This document shows positions 17,597 to 25,750 of a DNA stretch of 64,000 bases, one piece after another. The position numbers were made by a program, and so were the translations under genes. How positions within the stretch are numbered: the stretch's first letter is position 1; each line of letters opens with the position of its first letter. The notes below the pieces were generated by a model. The model ran no database searches, had not been told where the DNA came from, and was given only the letters and a program-made list of their open reading frames with translations. This stretch comes from Henriciella pelagia (GTDB lineage: Bacteria > Pseudomonadota > Alphaproteobacteria > Caulobacterales > Hyphomonadaceae): the NCBI RefSeq assembly GCF_002088945.1, contig NZ_NCSU01000014.1:1-64000 (forward strand), in the 5' to 3' direction.

Positions 17597-18127
17597 TCAG
17601 GATTTGCGATAGATGCCGGTGAACCAGACGTCCCATTCTTCAGTTTCGGGATTGTACTGTTCGAAGTGCTGGTGGACCGATCCATCCTCATTCGCCGTCC
17701 ACTCTCCCCTGAATGGAAACGAGTTGCCATTGTGATAGGAAATCTCGCCTTCCAGCACCATCTGGCCGCGCTGGTTGAGACCGCCCTGATAATCAATCAG
17801 CGCGCCGGGGCTTACCCAGACCTGGCGCCACATGCCGGTGGCCGGATTGTAGTAGTTGAAGCTTTGCCCGGTCGACCCCTGCGCGCCTGACCAGCGCTCG
17901 ACAATCAGGCAGCCATTCTCTTCACTGGTGATGGAGTTCGTGCCGGCAGATTGGCCACCCGGTGCGGTCACCGTCCAGTCGCCAAGCCAGAAGTCGAAGG
18001 CGCGGTATTCATCGCCTTCGCAGGACGGTTGCGGCGGTGTGGCGATAGCGTCTGCGGCATCTTCCTGTGCCAGCGCGCCACCCGAAAACAGCAAAAGGCT
18101 CGCCGCCAGGGCTCGTGTCCGTCTCAT
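17597..18127 (-). CDS. Secreted hypothetical protein with FDFWLGDW motif
   Basis: A 176-residue protein with a cleavable signal peptide ending GGALAQ (about residue 21). The mature part starts with a CEGDEYRAFDFWLGDWTV motif seen at the beginning of a lipocalin-like domain in many exported alphaproteobacterial proteins. It then has repeated beta-strand-like segments rich in aromatic residues, such as MWRQVWVSPGALIDYQGG. No catalytic motif is recognised. GAGGAGG precedes the ATG. It sits between a crotonase and an acyl-CoA dehydrogenase terminator on the same strand. Confidence 0.7.
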   Translation of the reverse strand: MRRTRALAASLLLFSGGALAQEDAADAIATPPQPSCEGDEYRAFDFWLGDWTVTAPGGQSAGTNSITSEENGCLIVERWSGAQGSTGQSFNYYNPATGMWRQVWVSPGALIDYQGGLNQRGQMVLEGEISYHNGNSFPFRGEWTANEDGSVHQHFEQYNPETEEWDVWFTGIYRKS

Positions 18128-18147
18128 GTTTCCTCCTCGAGAAGAAA

Positions 18148-18180
18148 GCCCCCGCCCAGCCAGTTTGGCAGGACGGGGGC
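18148..18180 (-). terminator. Intrinsic terminator after the acyl-CoA dehydrogenase gene
   Basis: Read on the minus strand, GCCCCCG pairs with CGGGGGC around an inner partly paired loop, followed at once by TTTCTTCT (18147-18140). It lies 30 nt after the stop of the gene 18211-19368 and before the secreted protein gene at 18127, so it may split the long gene series into two transcription units. Confidence 0.65.
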
Positions 18181-18210
18181 AGACGTCAATCTGTCGAAGG
18201 AGTTGACGTG

Positions 18211-19368
18211 CTATTCAGCAGCCACTTTCAGCTCGCCTGCGCTAAGCGAGGTGTAGCGGCGCAGATGGTGGTCGACATTGCCATACTCGCTGTCGATCAT
18301 GGTCAGCCGTTTGAAGTAATGGCCGACGGCGAGTTCGTCCGTCATGCCCATGCCGCCGTGGATCTGGATCGATTCCTGGCCAACGAAGCGGCCGCCCTGG
18401 CCGATGCGAACCTTCGCTGCCGAGACGGCTTTCTTGCGGGTCACTTCGTCCTCGTCCAGCTTCAGCGTCGCCATGTACGTCATGGAGATCGACTGCTCAT
18501 GTTCCATGAACATGTCGACCATGCGGTGCTGGAGGACCTGAAACTTGCCGATCGCCACGCCGAACTGCTTGCGCTGGCGTGAGTATTCGACGGTCATCTT
18601 GTGGGCGACGCCCATCGCGCCCATCGCCTCGGCGCAGACAGCCGCCGTTGCTTCGTCGACGACCTGCTCGATAAGAGGCAGGGCATTGCCTTCTTCGCCG
18701 ATCAGGTTTGCAGCCGGAACCGAGACGTTCTCGAAATAGATTTCCGAAGCGCGGCGGCCATCGACAGTCGGATAGTCGCGCGTGGTAATGCCGTCGGCAT
18801 TCTTCTCAACGATGAAGACGGAAATGCCGGACTTGTCGCGGCGGTCACCGGAGGTGCGGGCGGTGACGATGAGATGGCTTGCCCATGGGGCGCCGATCAC
18901 AACAGCCTTGTGGCCGTTGAGCGTATAGCTGTCACCATCCTTCTTGGCGGTCGTCTCGAGGTCAAAGAGGTCATAGCGGCCGCGTGGCTCGGCATAGGCG
19001 AAGGCGAAGACGCGTTCACCGCCAATGATGGCTTCGAGGTGCTCGGACTTCTGCTCAGCCGTCCCGGCATGTTTCAGGAACCCGCCTGCGCAGACAATTG
19101 TCGGGACGTAAGGCTCAACCACGAGCGCCTTGCCGAACTCTTCCATGATGACCATGGAGTCGATCGCACCACCGCCAAGACCGCCATCCTCTTCAGAGAA
19201 TGGCGCAGCAAGCAGGCCCAGCTCAGCAAACTGCTGCCACATCTCCGGACGCCAGCCGGCATCGCCATCGACCACCTTGCGGCGGGTGTCGAAGTCGTAC
19301 TGGTCACGCAGCAGCCGTGCAAGGCTGTCGCGGATCATGGTCTGCTCTTCAGAAAAATTGAAATCCAT
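18211..19368 (-). CDS. Acyl-CoA dehydrogenase family protein (possible non-catalytic partner subunit)
   Basis: A 385-residue ACAD-fold flavoprotein. MDFNFSEEQTMIRDSLARLL is the usual N-terminus; FAYAEPRGRYDL and YTLNGHKAVVIGAPWA form the middle beta domain; YSRQRKQFGVAIGKFQVLQHRMVDM and HGGMGMTDELAVGHYFKRL make the C-terminal helices. The catalytic-glutamate context typical of monofunctional enzymes is not evident, which fits partner subunits of heteromeric acyl-CoA dehydrogenases. The start at 19368 has GGGAG upstream. Another ACAD gene (20671-21867) lies upstream with two small genes in between. Confidence 0.85.
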   Translation of the reverse strand: MDFNFSEEQTMIRDSLARLLRDQYDFDTRRKVVDGDAGWRPEMWQQFAELGLLAAPFSEEDGGLGGGAIDSMVIMEEFGKALVVEPYVPTIVCAGGFLKHAGTAEQKSEHLEAIIGGERVFAFAYAEPRGRYDLFDLETTAKKDGDSYTLNGHKAVVIGAPWASHLIVTARTSGDRRDKSGISVFIVEKNADGITTRDYPTVDGRRASEIYFENVSVPAANLIGEEGNALPLIEQVVDEATAAVCAEAMGAMGVAHKMTVEYSRQRKQFGVAIGKFQVLQHRMVDMFMEHEQSISMTYMATLKLDEDEVTRKKAVSAAKVRIGQGGRFVGQESIQIHGGMGMTDELAVGHYFKRLTMIDSEYGNVDHHLRRYTSLSAGELKVAAE

Positions 19369-19408
19369 ATTCTTGTTTCTCCCGTTAACCGCAGCGCGCT
19401 CGCCGCGT

Positions 19409-20038
19409 TTATTCATTAAGGCTGGCGCACGTGCCCAGCTCGTTTTCATTTAGATCTTCACTCGATGGGGCAGCACCCCGGGTATTAATGGCCATCAGGC
19501 GCTCCGAACCGTCCCCTTCCAGCCACTCAATGGATGCGATCATTCTGAGATCGTCCAGCACTGCATAAGTCTCCAGTTCACCCTCATACTCGGCATTGAC
19601 CGACCATGCCTTGCGGTCCTCGCCCATGAAGAAGAACGTGGTTTCTTCTTCGATCGTCACCTTTGCGGGAGCCACGCCGTCGATTTCGGTGACGGTGCCC
19701 GGTTCCGGAGGCCACATCCCGGCTAGGGATGCCCGCTCTTCTGAGGTCGGCATCTCTTCGTCACAAAAACGGACAAAGAGGCCGGAGAACTCAACGAACA
19801 TCTCCGACGCCGCATCGTCCGCCTCGATGACGTATTCGTCATAATTCGGCCTGAACAGCACAAAGTCGTCGCCAGCCGCCACGACCTTCGCCTGGTAGTT
19901 TGACTGTTCACCATCGAAATTGCTCGACCAGAAAGCCACGGTGCCCGGTTTGAGCAACTCCCCTTCGGCAGACGCGGCAACAGACGCCAGGGCGCTGACA
20001 ACCAACAGGCCTGCGAACTTCGGGGGACGCCCAATCAT
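19409..20038 (-). CDS. Secreted hypothetical protein, paralogue of the upstream gene
   Basis: A 209-residue exported protein with signal peptide ending ASVAASA (about residue 24). It shares a run of motifs with the protein encoded at 20038-20652: PGT...W..NFDG, a V-A-x-GdDFVl-P strand, VEFSG followed by a cysteine, LaxxWP..PG, an E..xxF-type strand, and a terminal LG.CA.L. The two cysteines are conserved between both. No known domain is recognised. Its ATG overlaps the upstream stop by one base (TGATG), so translation is coupled. A start at 20059 is possible but less likely. Confidence 0.75.
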   Translation of the reverse strand: MIGRPPKFAGLLVVSALASVAASAEGELLKPGTVAFWSSNFDGEQSNYQAKVVAAGDDFVLFRPNYDEYVIEADDAASEMFVEFSGLFVRFCDEEMPTSEERASLAGMWPPEPGTVTEIDGVAPAKVTIEEETTFFFMGEDRKAWSVNAEYEGELETYAVLDDLRMIASIEWLEGDGSERLMAINTRGAAPSSEDLNENELGTCASLNE

Positions 20039-20652
20039 CACTGCAGCAGCCCCGCACAATAACCGAGGCTTGAGAGGTCTACTGCTTCGCCGGGCTGGCC
20101 GTTTGGCTCGATCATCTCGATCACGCGTCCGACATTGCCTTCCGACCAGACCATGCTGATCGGGATACTGTGTTCGTCGGACACAATCAGCTGAACCTCG
20201 GCCTCGCCAACCTGGCCTTGTATGCGCATCGCCTCTGACTCAAACTGGGCGAAGGCCGGAAACGTAACGGATGCGCGTTCCTGAACGAGATACTGCGACG
20301 GCGACGCGCCACCCTTGACCGAAACCGACGCCCCCGGAACGAGCGGCCACAGAGATGACAGCGCCAACCGGTCTTCATCCGCAGGCAGGGGCTGGTTGCA
20401 GGTCTGGGCATGCACACCCGAGAACTCCACCACGAACTGGCTGGAGTTTCGCGCCGTATAGCGGATGTCTGGCTGATAGATCACGAAGTCCTCGCCAATT
20501 GCGACAATTTCACTGAGCCGTGTGAAGCTGTCACCGTCAAAATTGTAGCTCCATGTGAGCAATGTGCCGGGCGGCGGTGGATGATAGGCTGACTGCGCAG
20601 ACACTGCCTGCGCACTCATCCCCAAAGCAATACAGGAAAGGACCCCTCGCAT
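20038..20652 (-). CDS. Secreted hypothetical protein, first of a tandem paralogous pair
   Basis: A 204-residue exported protein with signal peptide ending AVSAQ (about residue 20). The mature protein contains PGTLLTWSYNFDGDSF, IGEDFVIYQPD, VVEFSGVHAQTC, LSSLWPLVPG and a C-terminal LGYCAGLL, each with a counterpart in the downstream gene. The family is unknown; mostly beta structure and one likely disulfide are suggested by the sequence. GAGGGG lies 7 nt before the ATG. The gene is 19 nt after the acyl-CoA dehydrogenase stop, inside the fatty-acid-type cluster. Confidence 0.75.
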   Translation of the reverse strand: MRGVLSCIALGMSAQAVSAQSAYHPPPPGTLLTWSYNFDGDSFTRLSEIVAIGEDFVIYQPDIRYTARNSSQFVVEFSGVHAQTCNQPLPADEDRLALSSLWPLVPGASVSVKGGASPSQYLVQERASVTFPAFAQFESEAMRIQGQVGEAEVQLIVSDEHSIPISMVWSEGNVGRVIEMIEPNGQPGEAVDLSSLGYCAGLLQ

Positions 20653-20670
20653 TTCTGTCCCCTCTCAGGT

Positions 20671-21867
20671 TCAGAGACCCAATATCATCTTCGTAATGAT
20701 GTTGCGCTGGATCTCGTTGGAACCGCCGTAAATCGACGTCTTGCGCATGTTGAAATAGCTTGGTGCGGCCTGGTGGGCATAGTCCGGACCGATCGGAAAC
20801 TCGTTCGAGCCGTCCGCCGGAAAGCCGCGGAAATACGGGTGGCCATAATGGCCGACCGCTTCGAGCGTGAGCTCTGTCAGGCGCTGCTGAATCTCCGTGC
20901 CCTTTACTTTCAGGATCGAGCTTTCAGGGCCGGGTCCCTTGCCAGCCGCCTCGCTGGCGAGCGTCCGCAGCTCGGTGAATTCGAGCGCCGTGAGGTCAAT
21001 CTCAAGCTGGCTGATCTTGCTGAGGAAGTCATCATTCTGGATCAGCGGCTTGCCGTCCAGAAGTTCGGTCGATGCAATCTGGCGCAGCTTCTCTACGCCC
21101 CGCTTGGAACGAGCCACCCCTGCAATACCGGAGCGTTCATGAGCGAGCAGGAACTTGGCGTAGGTCCAGCCCTTGTTCTCCTCACCGACAAGATTTTCAA
21201 CCGGCACACGAACATCCGTTAACCACGTTTCATTGACTTCATGCCCGCCGTCGATGGTGATAATCGGCTTCACTTCGATGCCGGGCGTGCGCATGTCGGC
21301 GAGGATGAAACTGATGCCTTCCTGCGGCTTGGATGCGTTAGGATCGGTGCGGCAGAGGAAGAAGCCCCAGTCGGCATGCTGGGCGAGCGTCGTCCAGGTT
21401 TTCTGGCCGTTGATCACATAATGATCACCATCGCGAACGGCCGTCGTCTTGACCGAAGCAAGGTCGGAACCGGCGCCGGGCTCGGAATAGCCCTGACACC
21501 ACCAGACCTTGCCTTCGCGAATGCCCGGCAGGTGCTTGGCCTTCATTTCCTCTGAGCCAAAGGTGTAGATAACGGGGCCGACCATAGAGACGCCGAAAGG
21601 CAGCGGCATGACCGTGTCCATGCGCGCATTCTCTTCCGACCAGATATAACGCTGTGTCGACGTCCAGCCGGTGCCGCCATACTTTTCAGGCCATGCGGGA
21701 ACAGACCAGCCTTTCTCACCGAGGATCTGGTGCCAGGCCAGCATGTCTTCCTTGCTGAGGTCTTCGCGGGCCCCGACGCCGCGCAGATGCTCAGGATAGT
21801 TCTCTTCGATAAAGGCTCGGACTTCCTTGCGAAAGGCCACTTCCTCCGGGGTGAATTCGAGATTCAT
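20671..21867 (-). CDS. Acyl-CoA dehydrogenase
   Basis: A 398-residue acyl-CoA dehydrogenase. LEFTPEEVAFRKEVRAFIEENYP opens the protein; QGYSEPGAGSDLASVKTTAV and VINGQKTWTTLAQHADW are the flavin/substrate segments; the C-terminus has SIYGGSNEIQRNIITKMILGL, which binds FAD across the dimer. It oxidises an acyl-CoA to the 2-enoyl form with an electron-transfer flavoprotein as acceptor. A GAGGAA ribosome site precedes the ATG. It is the first gene of the minus-strand cluster and has an 18-bp palindrome 67 nt upstream. With the gene at 18211-19368 it may form a heteromeric enzyme. Confidence 0.92.
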   Translation of the reverse strand: MNLEFTPEEVAFRKEVRAFIEENYPEHLRGVGAREDLSKEDMLAWHQILGEKGWSVPAWPEKYGGTGWTSTQRYIWSEENARMDTVMPLPFGVSMVGPVIYTFGSEEMKAKHLPGIREGKVWWCQGYSEPGAGSDLASVKTTAVRDGDHYVINGQKTWTTLAQHADWGFFLCRTDPNASKPQEGISFILADMRTPGIEVKPIITIDGGHEVNETWLTDVRVPVENLVGEENKGWTYAKFLLAHERSGIAGVARSKRGVEKLRQIASTELLDGKPLIQNDDFLSKISQLEIDLTALEFTELRTLASEAAGKGPGPESSILKVKGTEIQQRLTELTLEAVGHYGHPYFRGFPADGSNEFPIGPDYAHQAAPSYFNMRKTSIYGGSNEIQRNIITKMILGL

Positions 21868-21934
21868 GCGCGGTTCCTCAATGTTATCTTACTATGCTTA
21901 TCCGTTTTGTGCATGCGGCGTGCAACGAAAGCAA

Positions 21935-21952
21935 GTTGACGTGCACGTCAAC
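21935..21952. promoter_or_regulatory. 18-bp perfect palindrome, LiuR-like operator
   Basis: GTTGACGTGCACGTCAAC is its own reverse complement. Its TTGACGT-N2-ACGTCAA core resembles operators of MerR-family LiuR regulators of branched-chain amino acid and fatty acid breakdown in proteobacteria. It lies 67 nt before the acyl-CoA dehydrogenase start at 21867, a place where it could control the whole downstream acyl-CoA cluster. No MerR gene is in the window. Confidence 0.65.
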
Positions 21953-21991
21953 GTAAACCTTGTCGCACCCCAAAAGCAGTTGTCCTCGGTC

Positions 21992-22996
21992 TCAACCTGA
22001 CTGTGGCTGCCCCAGAAACGGTGCGCAAGCCGTCTTCAGTAGACCAATGGCGGCGGTCGATCCCATGCCTCCACCCGTATTGAATTCAAGTGGAAGCAGC
22101 GGCGCCATGTCCAGCCGGTCAAGCGCAGCCTGGTGCGCCGGGCGCTTCGTAACATGACCGGACATTACATGGCTGACCGCCGCGGGGTTGATGGCGTGCA
22201 CGATCCCGGCCGCAATCGTCGTCGCAAAACCGTCCAGCACGACTGGAACCGACTGGATGCGTGCGGCGAGGATCGCCCCCACGCAGGCGGCAAGCTCGCG
22301 CCCGCCGACACAACGCAGCGCTTCGAGCGGATCGTCGAGATGCCCGCGATGGCGCGCCAGGGCCGCGTTCACGACGTCAGTACGCGACCCGCTGACATTG
22401 CGTGGAGCGAGTGGCCCTGGACGGACCCAATAGTCGGCAGTGCCGCCATAAAGCGCACAGGCTACAGCGGCTGCCGCAGTGCCGATCCCTGCACCGATGA
22501 CTCCCAGTCCGAGGACGTCAGGCTGCCCTTCCAGCGCTTCAAAACCGTAAGCGATGGTCGCCGCGCACTCTTTCTCGCTCATCGCCGCCCCATCGGTAAA
22601 GTCAGCTGTTGGCTGCTCGATCGCCAGTTCGAAGACGCGAATATTGGCCCCGACCTGCGCCGCGATGGCCGAAAGCGGCGCCTTGCCGTCCCGCAGTGCA
22701 CCGACCTTGGACATCGTGCTGTCATCGCTGGACAAGGAAACATCGCTGCCGCCGGAGATCCCGTGAGCGCCCGCAAAAATGGCAAGGGTCGCATTCTCGA
22801 TGCGGGGCGGATAACGGCGCTGCCAGCGCGCCAGCCACTGCGAGGCTTTACCGAGACGGCCGAAATCGCCCTCCCTGCCCATGCCAAGCAGCGCCTCGCG
22901 CACCTGTTCGGCCGGACCTTCGTCCGGCTGGACGTCGCGCATTGCGAGATCGCGAACATCGTCGAACGGTGTTGCAGATTCAGCTGTTTGGCTCAC
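21992..22996 (-). CDS. cobT: CobT-like nicotinate-nucleotide:dimethylbenzimidazole phosphoribosyltransferase with altered active-site motifs
   Basis: A 334-residue CobT homologue, normal length for the family, which makes alpha-ribazole phosphate for the lower loop of cobalamin. Recognisable blocks are IFAGAHGISGG, the PTADFTDGAAMSEKE segment, and PAAVSHVMSGHVTKRPAHQAALDRLDM. The C-terminal motif that normally reads GEGTGA with the catalytic glutamate is TGGGMGSTAA here, and the central GEMGIGNTT-like motif reads GVIGAGIGTAAAA. Activity is therefore doubtful or changed. The GTG start at 22996 has AAGGG a few bases upstream; a longer frame to 23092 is less family-like. No other cobalamin gene and no B12 riboswitch is nearby. 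Confidence 0.8.
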   Translation of the reverse strand: MSQTAESATPFDDVRDLAMRDVQPDEGPAEQVREALLGMGREGDFGRLGKASQWLARWQRRYPPRIENATLAIFAGAHGISGGSDVSLSSDDSTMSKVGALRDGKAPLSAIAAQVGANIRVFELAIEQPTADFTDGAAMSEKECAATIAYGFEALEGQPDVLGLGVIGAGIGTAAAAVACALYGGTADYWVRPGPLAPRNVSGSRTDVVNAALARHRGHLDDPLEALRCVGGRELAACVGAILAARIQSVPVVLDGFATTIAAGIVHAINPAAVSHVMSGHVTKRPAHQAALDRLDMAPLLPLEFNTGGGMGSTAAIGLLKTACAPFLGQPQSG

Positions 22997-23124
22997 ACCA
23001 TTTCCCTTCCGACAGTCCCTCGCGGCAAAGCGCCTGAAACCACAGTTGAAGTCAATGAAGGATTCGTGATTTTTTCGCACTCGGTTAAACAAGATATCAC
23101 GAAGCGGAATTATAAGCGCCTGTC

Positions 23125-23325
23125 ATGACCCCAATCCTCTCTCCCTGCCAGAGTGTCTGCGCCGTCGATGGCCAGACCGGCCTTTGCCTCGGTTGCGGCC
23201 GGACGCTGAAGGAAATCGGGAGCTGGACCAAAATGACGCCCGAAGAACGCCGGGACGTGATGAAAGAGCTTGCCAGCCGCATGGACCGGCTCAAGGCGTT
23301 GGGAAAGCTCGGGCCGACACCATGA
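23125..23325 (+). CDS. DUF1289 domain protein
   Basis: A 66-residue cysteine-rich protein. PCQSVCAVDGQTGLCLGCGRTL carries the four conserved cysteines of DUF1289, a probable small metal-binding knuckle, followed by the usual W-x-MTPEER helix. Function is unknown; the family often appears as a short partner or fused domain in proteobacterial operons. Its stop overlaps the next start by four bases (ATGA), so it is translationally coupled to the aspartic protease gene. Confidence 0.88.
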   Translation: MTPILSPCQSVCAVDGQTGLCLGCGRTLKEIGSWTKMTPEERRDVMKELASRMDRLKALGKLGPTP

Positions 23326-23852
23326 GCACCAGGGTCTTCTCGCTCCTGACGTCTGCCGGTGTCATCGCTACGGCGATCGCCGTTCTGATTGTGCCCAGGC
23401 TTGAAGACGTGCCGCAAGACGAAACGGTTCAACCCGTCGCGTCCGTAAACACAGTCCAGCCCGATAAGGCTGATGGCCTGCGCCGGTCCGCCGTCCTCGC
23501 CATCCGCAGTGACGGACATTACTGGGCGCGCACCCTGGTCAATCGCAAGGCGAGTGTCGACTTTATGGTCGATACAGGTGCAAGCACGGTTGCCATCACG
23601 CAGGATGATGCGCGCAAGATGGGCCTTCGCCCGGATGACCTGACCTATGATGCCCGCATCCGGACGGCGGGCGGCGAGACGTTCGGTGCCTATGTCACCA
23701 TTGAGTCGATGAAGATCGGCACGGTCGAGGTGAAGGATGTTCAGGGCATTGTCATGAAGGAGGAGCTGACCCAGTCACTTCTCGGAATGAGCTTCCTGCG
23801 CGAGCTATACTCCTATGAGTTTCGCGGCGACCGGATGATCATCCGGCAATAG
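23322..23852 (+). CDS. Retropepsin-like aspartic protease (TIGR02281 type, clan AA)
   Basis: A 176-residue membrane-anchored protein. A single hydrophobic segment (about residues 5-25) is followed by a retropepsin domain with the active-site DFMVDTGASTVAIT (about 82-95) and a flap-like AGGETFGAYV. The C-terminus QSLLGMSFLRELYSYEFRGDRMII is typical of the TIGR02281 family. One domain supplies one aspartate, so the active form should be a dimer facing the periplasm. The ATG at 23322 overlaps the DUF1289 stop. The 3' end overlaps the convergent permease gene by 14 nt. Confidence 0.88.
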   Translation: MSTRVFSLLTSAGVIATAIAVLIVPRLEDVPQDETVQPVASVNTVQPDKADGLRRSAVLAIRSDGHYWARTLVNRKASVDFMVDTGASTVAITQDDARKMGLRPDDLTYDARIRTAGGETFGAYVTIESMKIGTVEVKDVQGIVMKEELTQSLLGMSFLRELYSYEFRGDRMIIRQ

Positions 23853-24663
23853 TCTTCCAGATCATCCGGATCGAGACCAGCACCAGCAGGACGCCGAACA
23901 GCTTGCGCAACAGATTGGCATTCAGCCTGTGCGCGAGCGCCGCACCGAGCGGGGCCATGGTGACTGTGCAGGCCGAAATCAGGACGAAAGCCGGCAGGTT
24001 GACGTGACCAACCGACATTGGCGGAAGCCCTTCCTTTCCGATACCGTTGAGCATGGCGACGATTGCCCCCGGCAGGCCGATCGCCACACCAAAGCCCGCC
24101 GCGGTCGCCACGGCCTGATGGATAGGCCGCCCGCAGATTGTCATCAGGCTGACCCCGAACGTGCCACCGCCAATCCCCATGACCGCCGATAACGCCCCGA
24201 GCAGCCCCCCGAGGCCAGCGCGCGGCACCCCCTTCGGAAGCTCATGGGCAAGCTTCCAGCTGGGCCGGCCGAAATAGAGCTGCATTGCAAGGATGAGCAG
24301 CATCGCCCCGAAGAAGAGCGTCAGGCCGTCCTTTGACACATAGCCAGCCACAAGCTGGCCGAGGACAGCGCCAACCATGATCCAGGCAGACCAGCCCCTG
24401 ATCACCGCCCAGTCCACCGCGCCGCGCCTGTTATGCGCCATGACCGAGCGGATCGATGTGAGGATGATAGTGGCCAGAGACGTTGCGACCGCCACATGCA
24501 TTGCCGTGCTCTCATAGCCGAGCGCGGTCAGCAGGAAGTACAGGACCGGCACGATGACGGCGCCGCCGCCAATGCCGAACAATCCGGCAGCAATCCCGGC
24601 AGCCACGCCCGCGGCAAGAAGCGACGCGATCAGCACGCCATACTGTGCGATGAAGTCTGCCAT
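23839..24663 (-). CDS. TSUP family permease (TauE/SafE)
   Basis: A 274-residue inner-membrane protein with about eight transmembrane segments. The twin glycine-rich motifs FGIGGGAVIVPVLYFLL (first half) and GIGGGTFGVSLMTICG (second half) are the internal repeat of the TauE/SafE exporters of sulfite, sulfoacetate or similar anions. The start ATG overlaps the dusA stop by one base (TGATG), so it is translated with dusA. The 3' end overlaps the convergent protease gene by 14 nt. Confidence 0.9.
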   Translation of the reverse strand: MADFIAQYGVLIASLLAAGVAAGIAAGLFGIGGGAVIVPVLYFLLTALGYESTAMHVAVATSLATIILTSIRSVMAHNRRGAVDWAVIRGWSAWIMVGAVLGQLVAGYVSKDGLTLFFGAMLLILAMQLYFGRPSWKLAHELPKGVPRAGLGGLLGALSAVMGIGGGTFGVSLMTICGRPIHQAVATAAGFGVAIGLPGAIVAMLNGIGKEGLPPMSVGHVNLPAFVLISACTVTMAPLGAALAHRLNANLLRKLFGVLLVLVSIRMIWKTIAG

Positions 24664-25664
24664 CAGGCGTCCACCACCGCGTTGGTAACATGCTCCAGCG
24701 CTTCGTCGAGCACGGACAGGCCGGCACCCGGCTTCACCGCCTTTTCAGAGAGCGTGCGCCGCCAGCCGCGCGCACCGGGCTGTCCGGCAAACAGTCCCAT
24801 CATGTGACGTGTCATAGCGGACAGCTTCCAGCCTGCCGCCAGCTGCTCCTCCATATACGGGCGGTACACGTCAAGCGCGTCCAGGCGGGCCTGCATGTCG
24901 AACGTATCACCGCCCTCTCCGCGCTCGATCAGCCTGTCGACGCCTGCCAGGATGTAAGGCGTCTGGTAGGCAGCGCGTCCCAGCATGACACCATCGAAGG
25001 TCTTCAGGTGTTCGGCGCTCTCCTTGAGCGTCTTGATGCCGCCATTGAGAATAATGGTGAGGTCCGGCCGCTCAGCCTTGAGGTCTGCGACCAGGCCGTA
25101 ATCCAGCGGTGGGATGTCGCGGTTCTCCTTCGGGCTAAGCCCCGACAACCAGGCCTTGCGCGCATGAACGGTAAAGATCTCGCATCCAGCGGCGGCAACC
25201 GTGTCGACAAAGCCGAACAGCGTCTCGCGCGGCGGGTCTTCATCGACGGCCACGCGGCATTTGACCGTCACCGGAATGGAGACCGCCTCCCGCATCGCCG
25301 CAACGCACTCGGCGACGATGTCTGGCTCCTGCATGAGGCAGGCCCCGAACCGGCCAGACTGCACCCGGTCTGAGGGGCAGCCGCAATTGATGTTTACCTC
25401 GTCGTAGCCGAAGTCTTCGGCGATCCGGCTCGCTTCAGCGAGCTTCGCCGGATCGGATCCACCAAGCTGCAACACAACCGGATGTTCTGCATCCGAATAC
25501 CCGATCAGCCGGTCGCGATCGCCGTGGATCACCGCATCCGCCGTTACCATTTCAGTCCACAACAAGGCACGCTTTGACAAGGCCCGGTGAAACATCCGGC
25601 AATGCCGGTCCGTCCAGTCCATCATAGGGGCAACGGAAAATCTATAGGCTTGATCTATTTGCAT
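24663..25664 (-). CDS. dusA: tRNA-dihydrouridine(20/20a) synthase DusA
   Basis: A 333-residue flavoenzyme that reduces uridine in the D-loop of tRNA. FSVAPMMDWTDRHCRMFHR at the N-terminus and VNINCGCPSDRVQSGRFGACLM (about residues 90-111, with the catalytic cysteine) are diagnostic for DusA. CRVAVDEDP, HARKAWLSGLSPKENR and LNGGIKTL follow in the expected order. The length is that of the family. The ribosome site at the ATG is weak. It is the upstream partner of the TSUP permease gene and lies next to a degraded region that starts the accessory segment. Confidence 0.94.
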   Translation of the reverse strand: MQIDQAYRFSVAPMMDWTDRHCRMFHRALSKRALLWTEMVTADAVIHGDRDRLIGYSDAEHPVVLQLGGSDPAKLAEASRIAEDFGYDEVNINCGCPSDRVQSGRFGACLMQEPDIVAECVAAMREAVSIPVTVKCRVAVDEDPPRETLFGFVDTVAAAGCEIFTVHARKAWLSGLSPKENRDIPPLDYGLVADLKAERPDLTIILNGGIKTLKESAEHLKTFDGVMLGRAAYQTPYILAGVDRLIERGEGGDTFDMQARLDALDVYRPYMEEQLAAGWKLSAMTRHMMGLFAGQPGARGWRRTLSEKAVKPGAGLSVLDEALEHVTNAVVDA

Positions 25665-25750
25665 TTTTTCAGCGACCTCAAAGCACTAAAGCAGGAACGT
25701 GCACGCTTTTTTGTATAGAAGCGTACACGCTTGTACCGGTTCTTATCTGT

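Noticed and set aside
22997-23124. Possible B12 riboswitch upstream of cobT
   Set aside because: The region is only about 130 nt and shows no B12-box-like conserved core, so no riboswitch can be supported.
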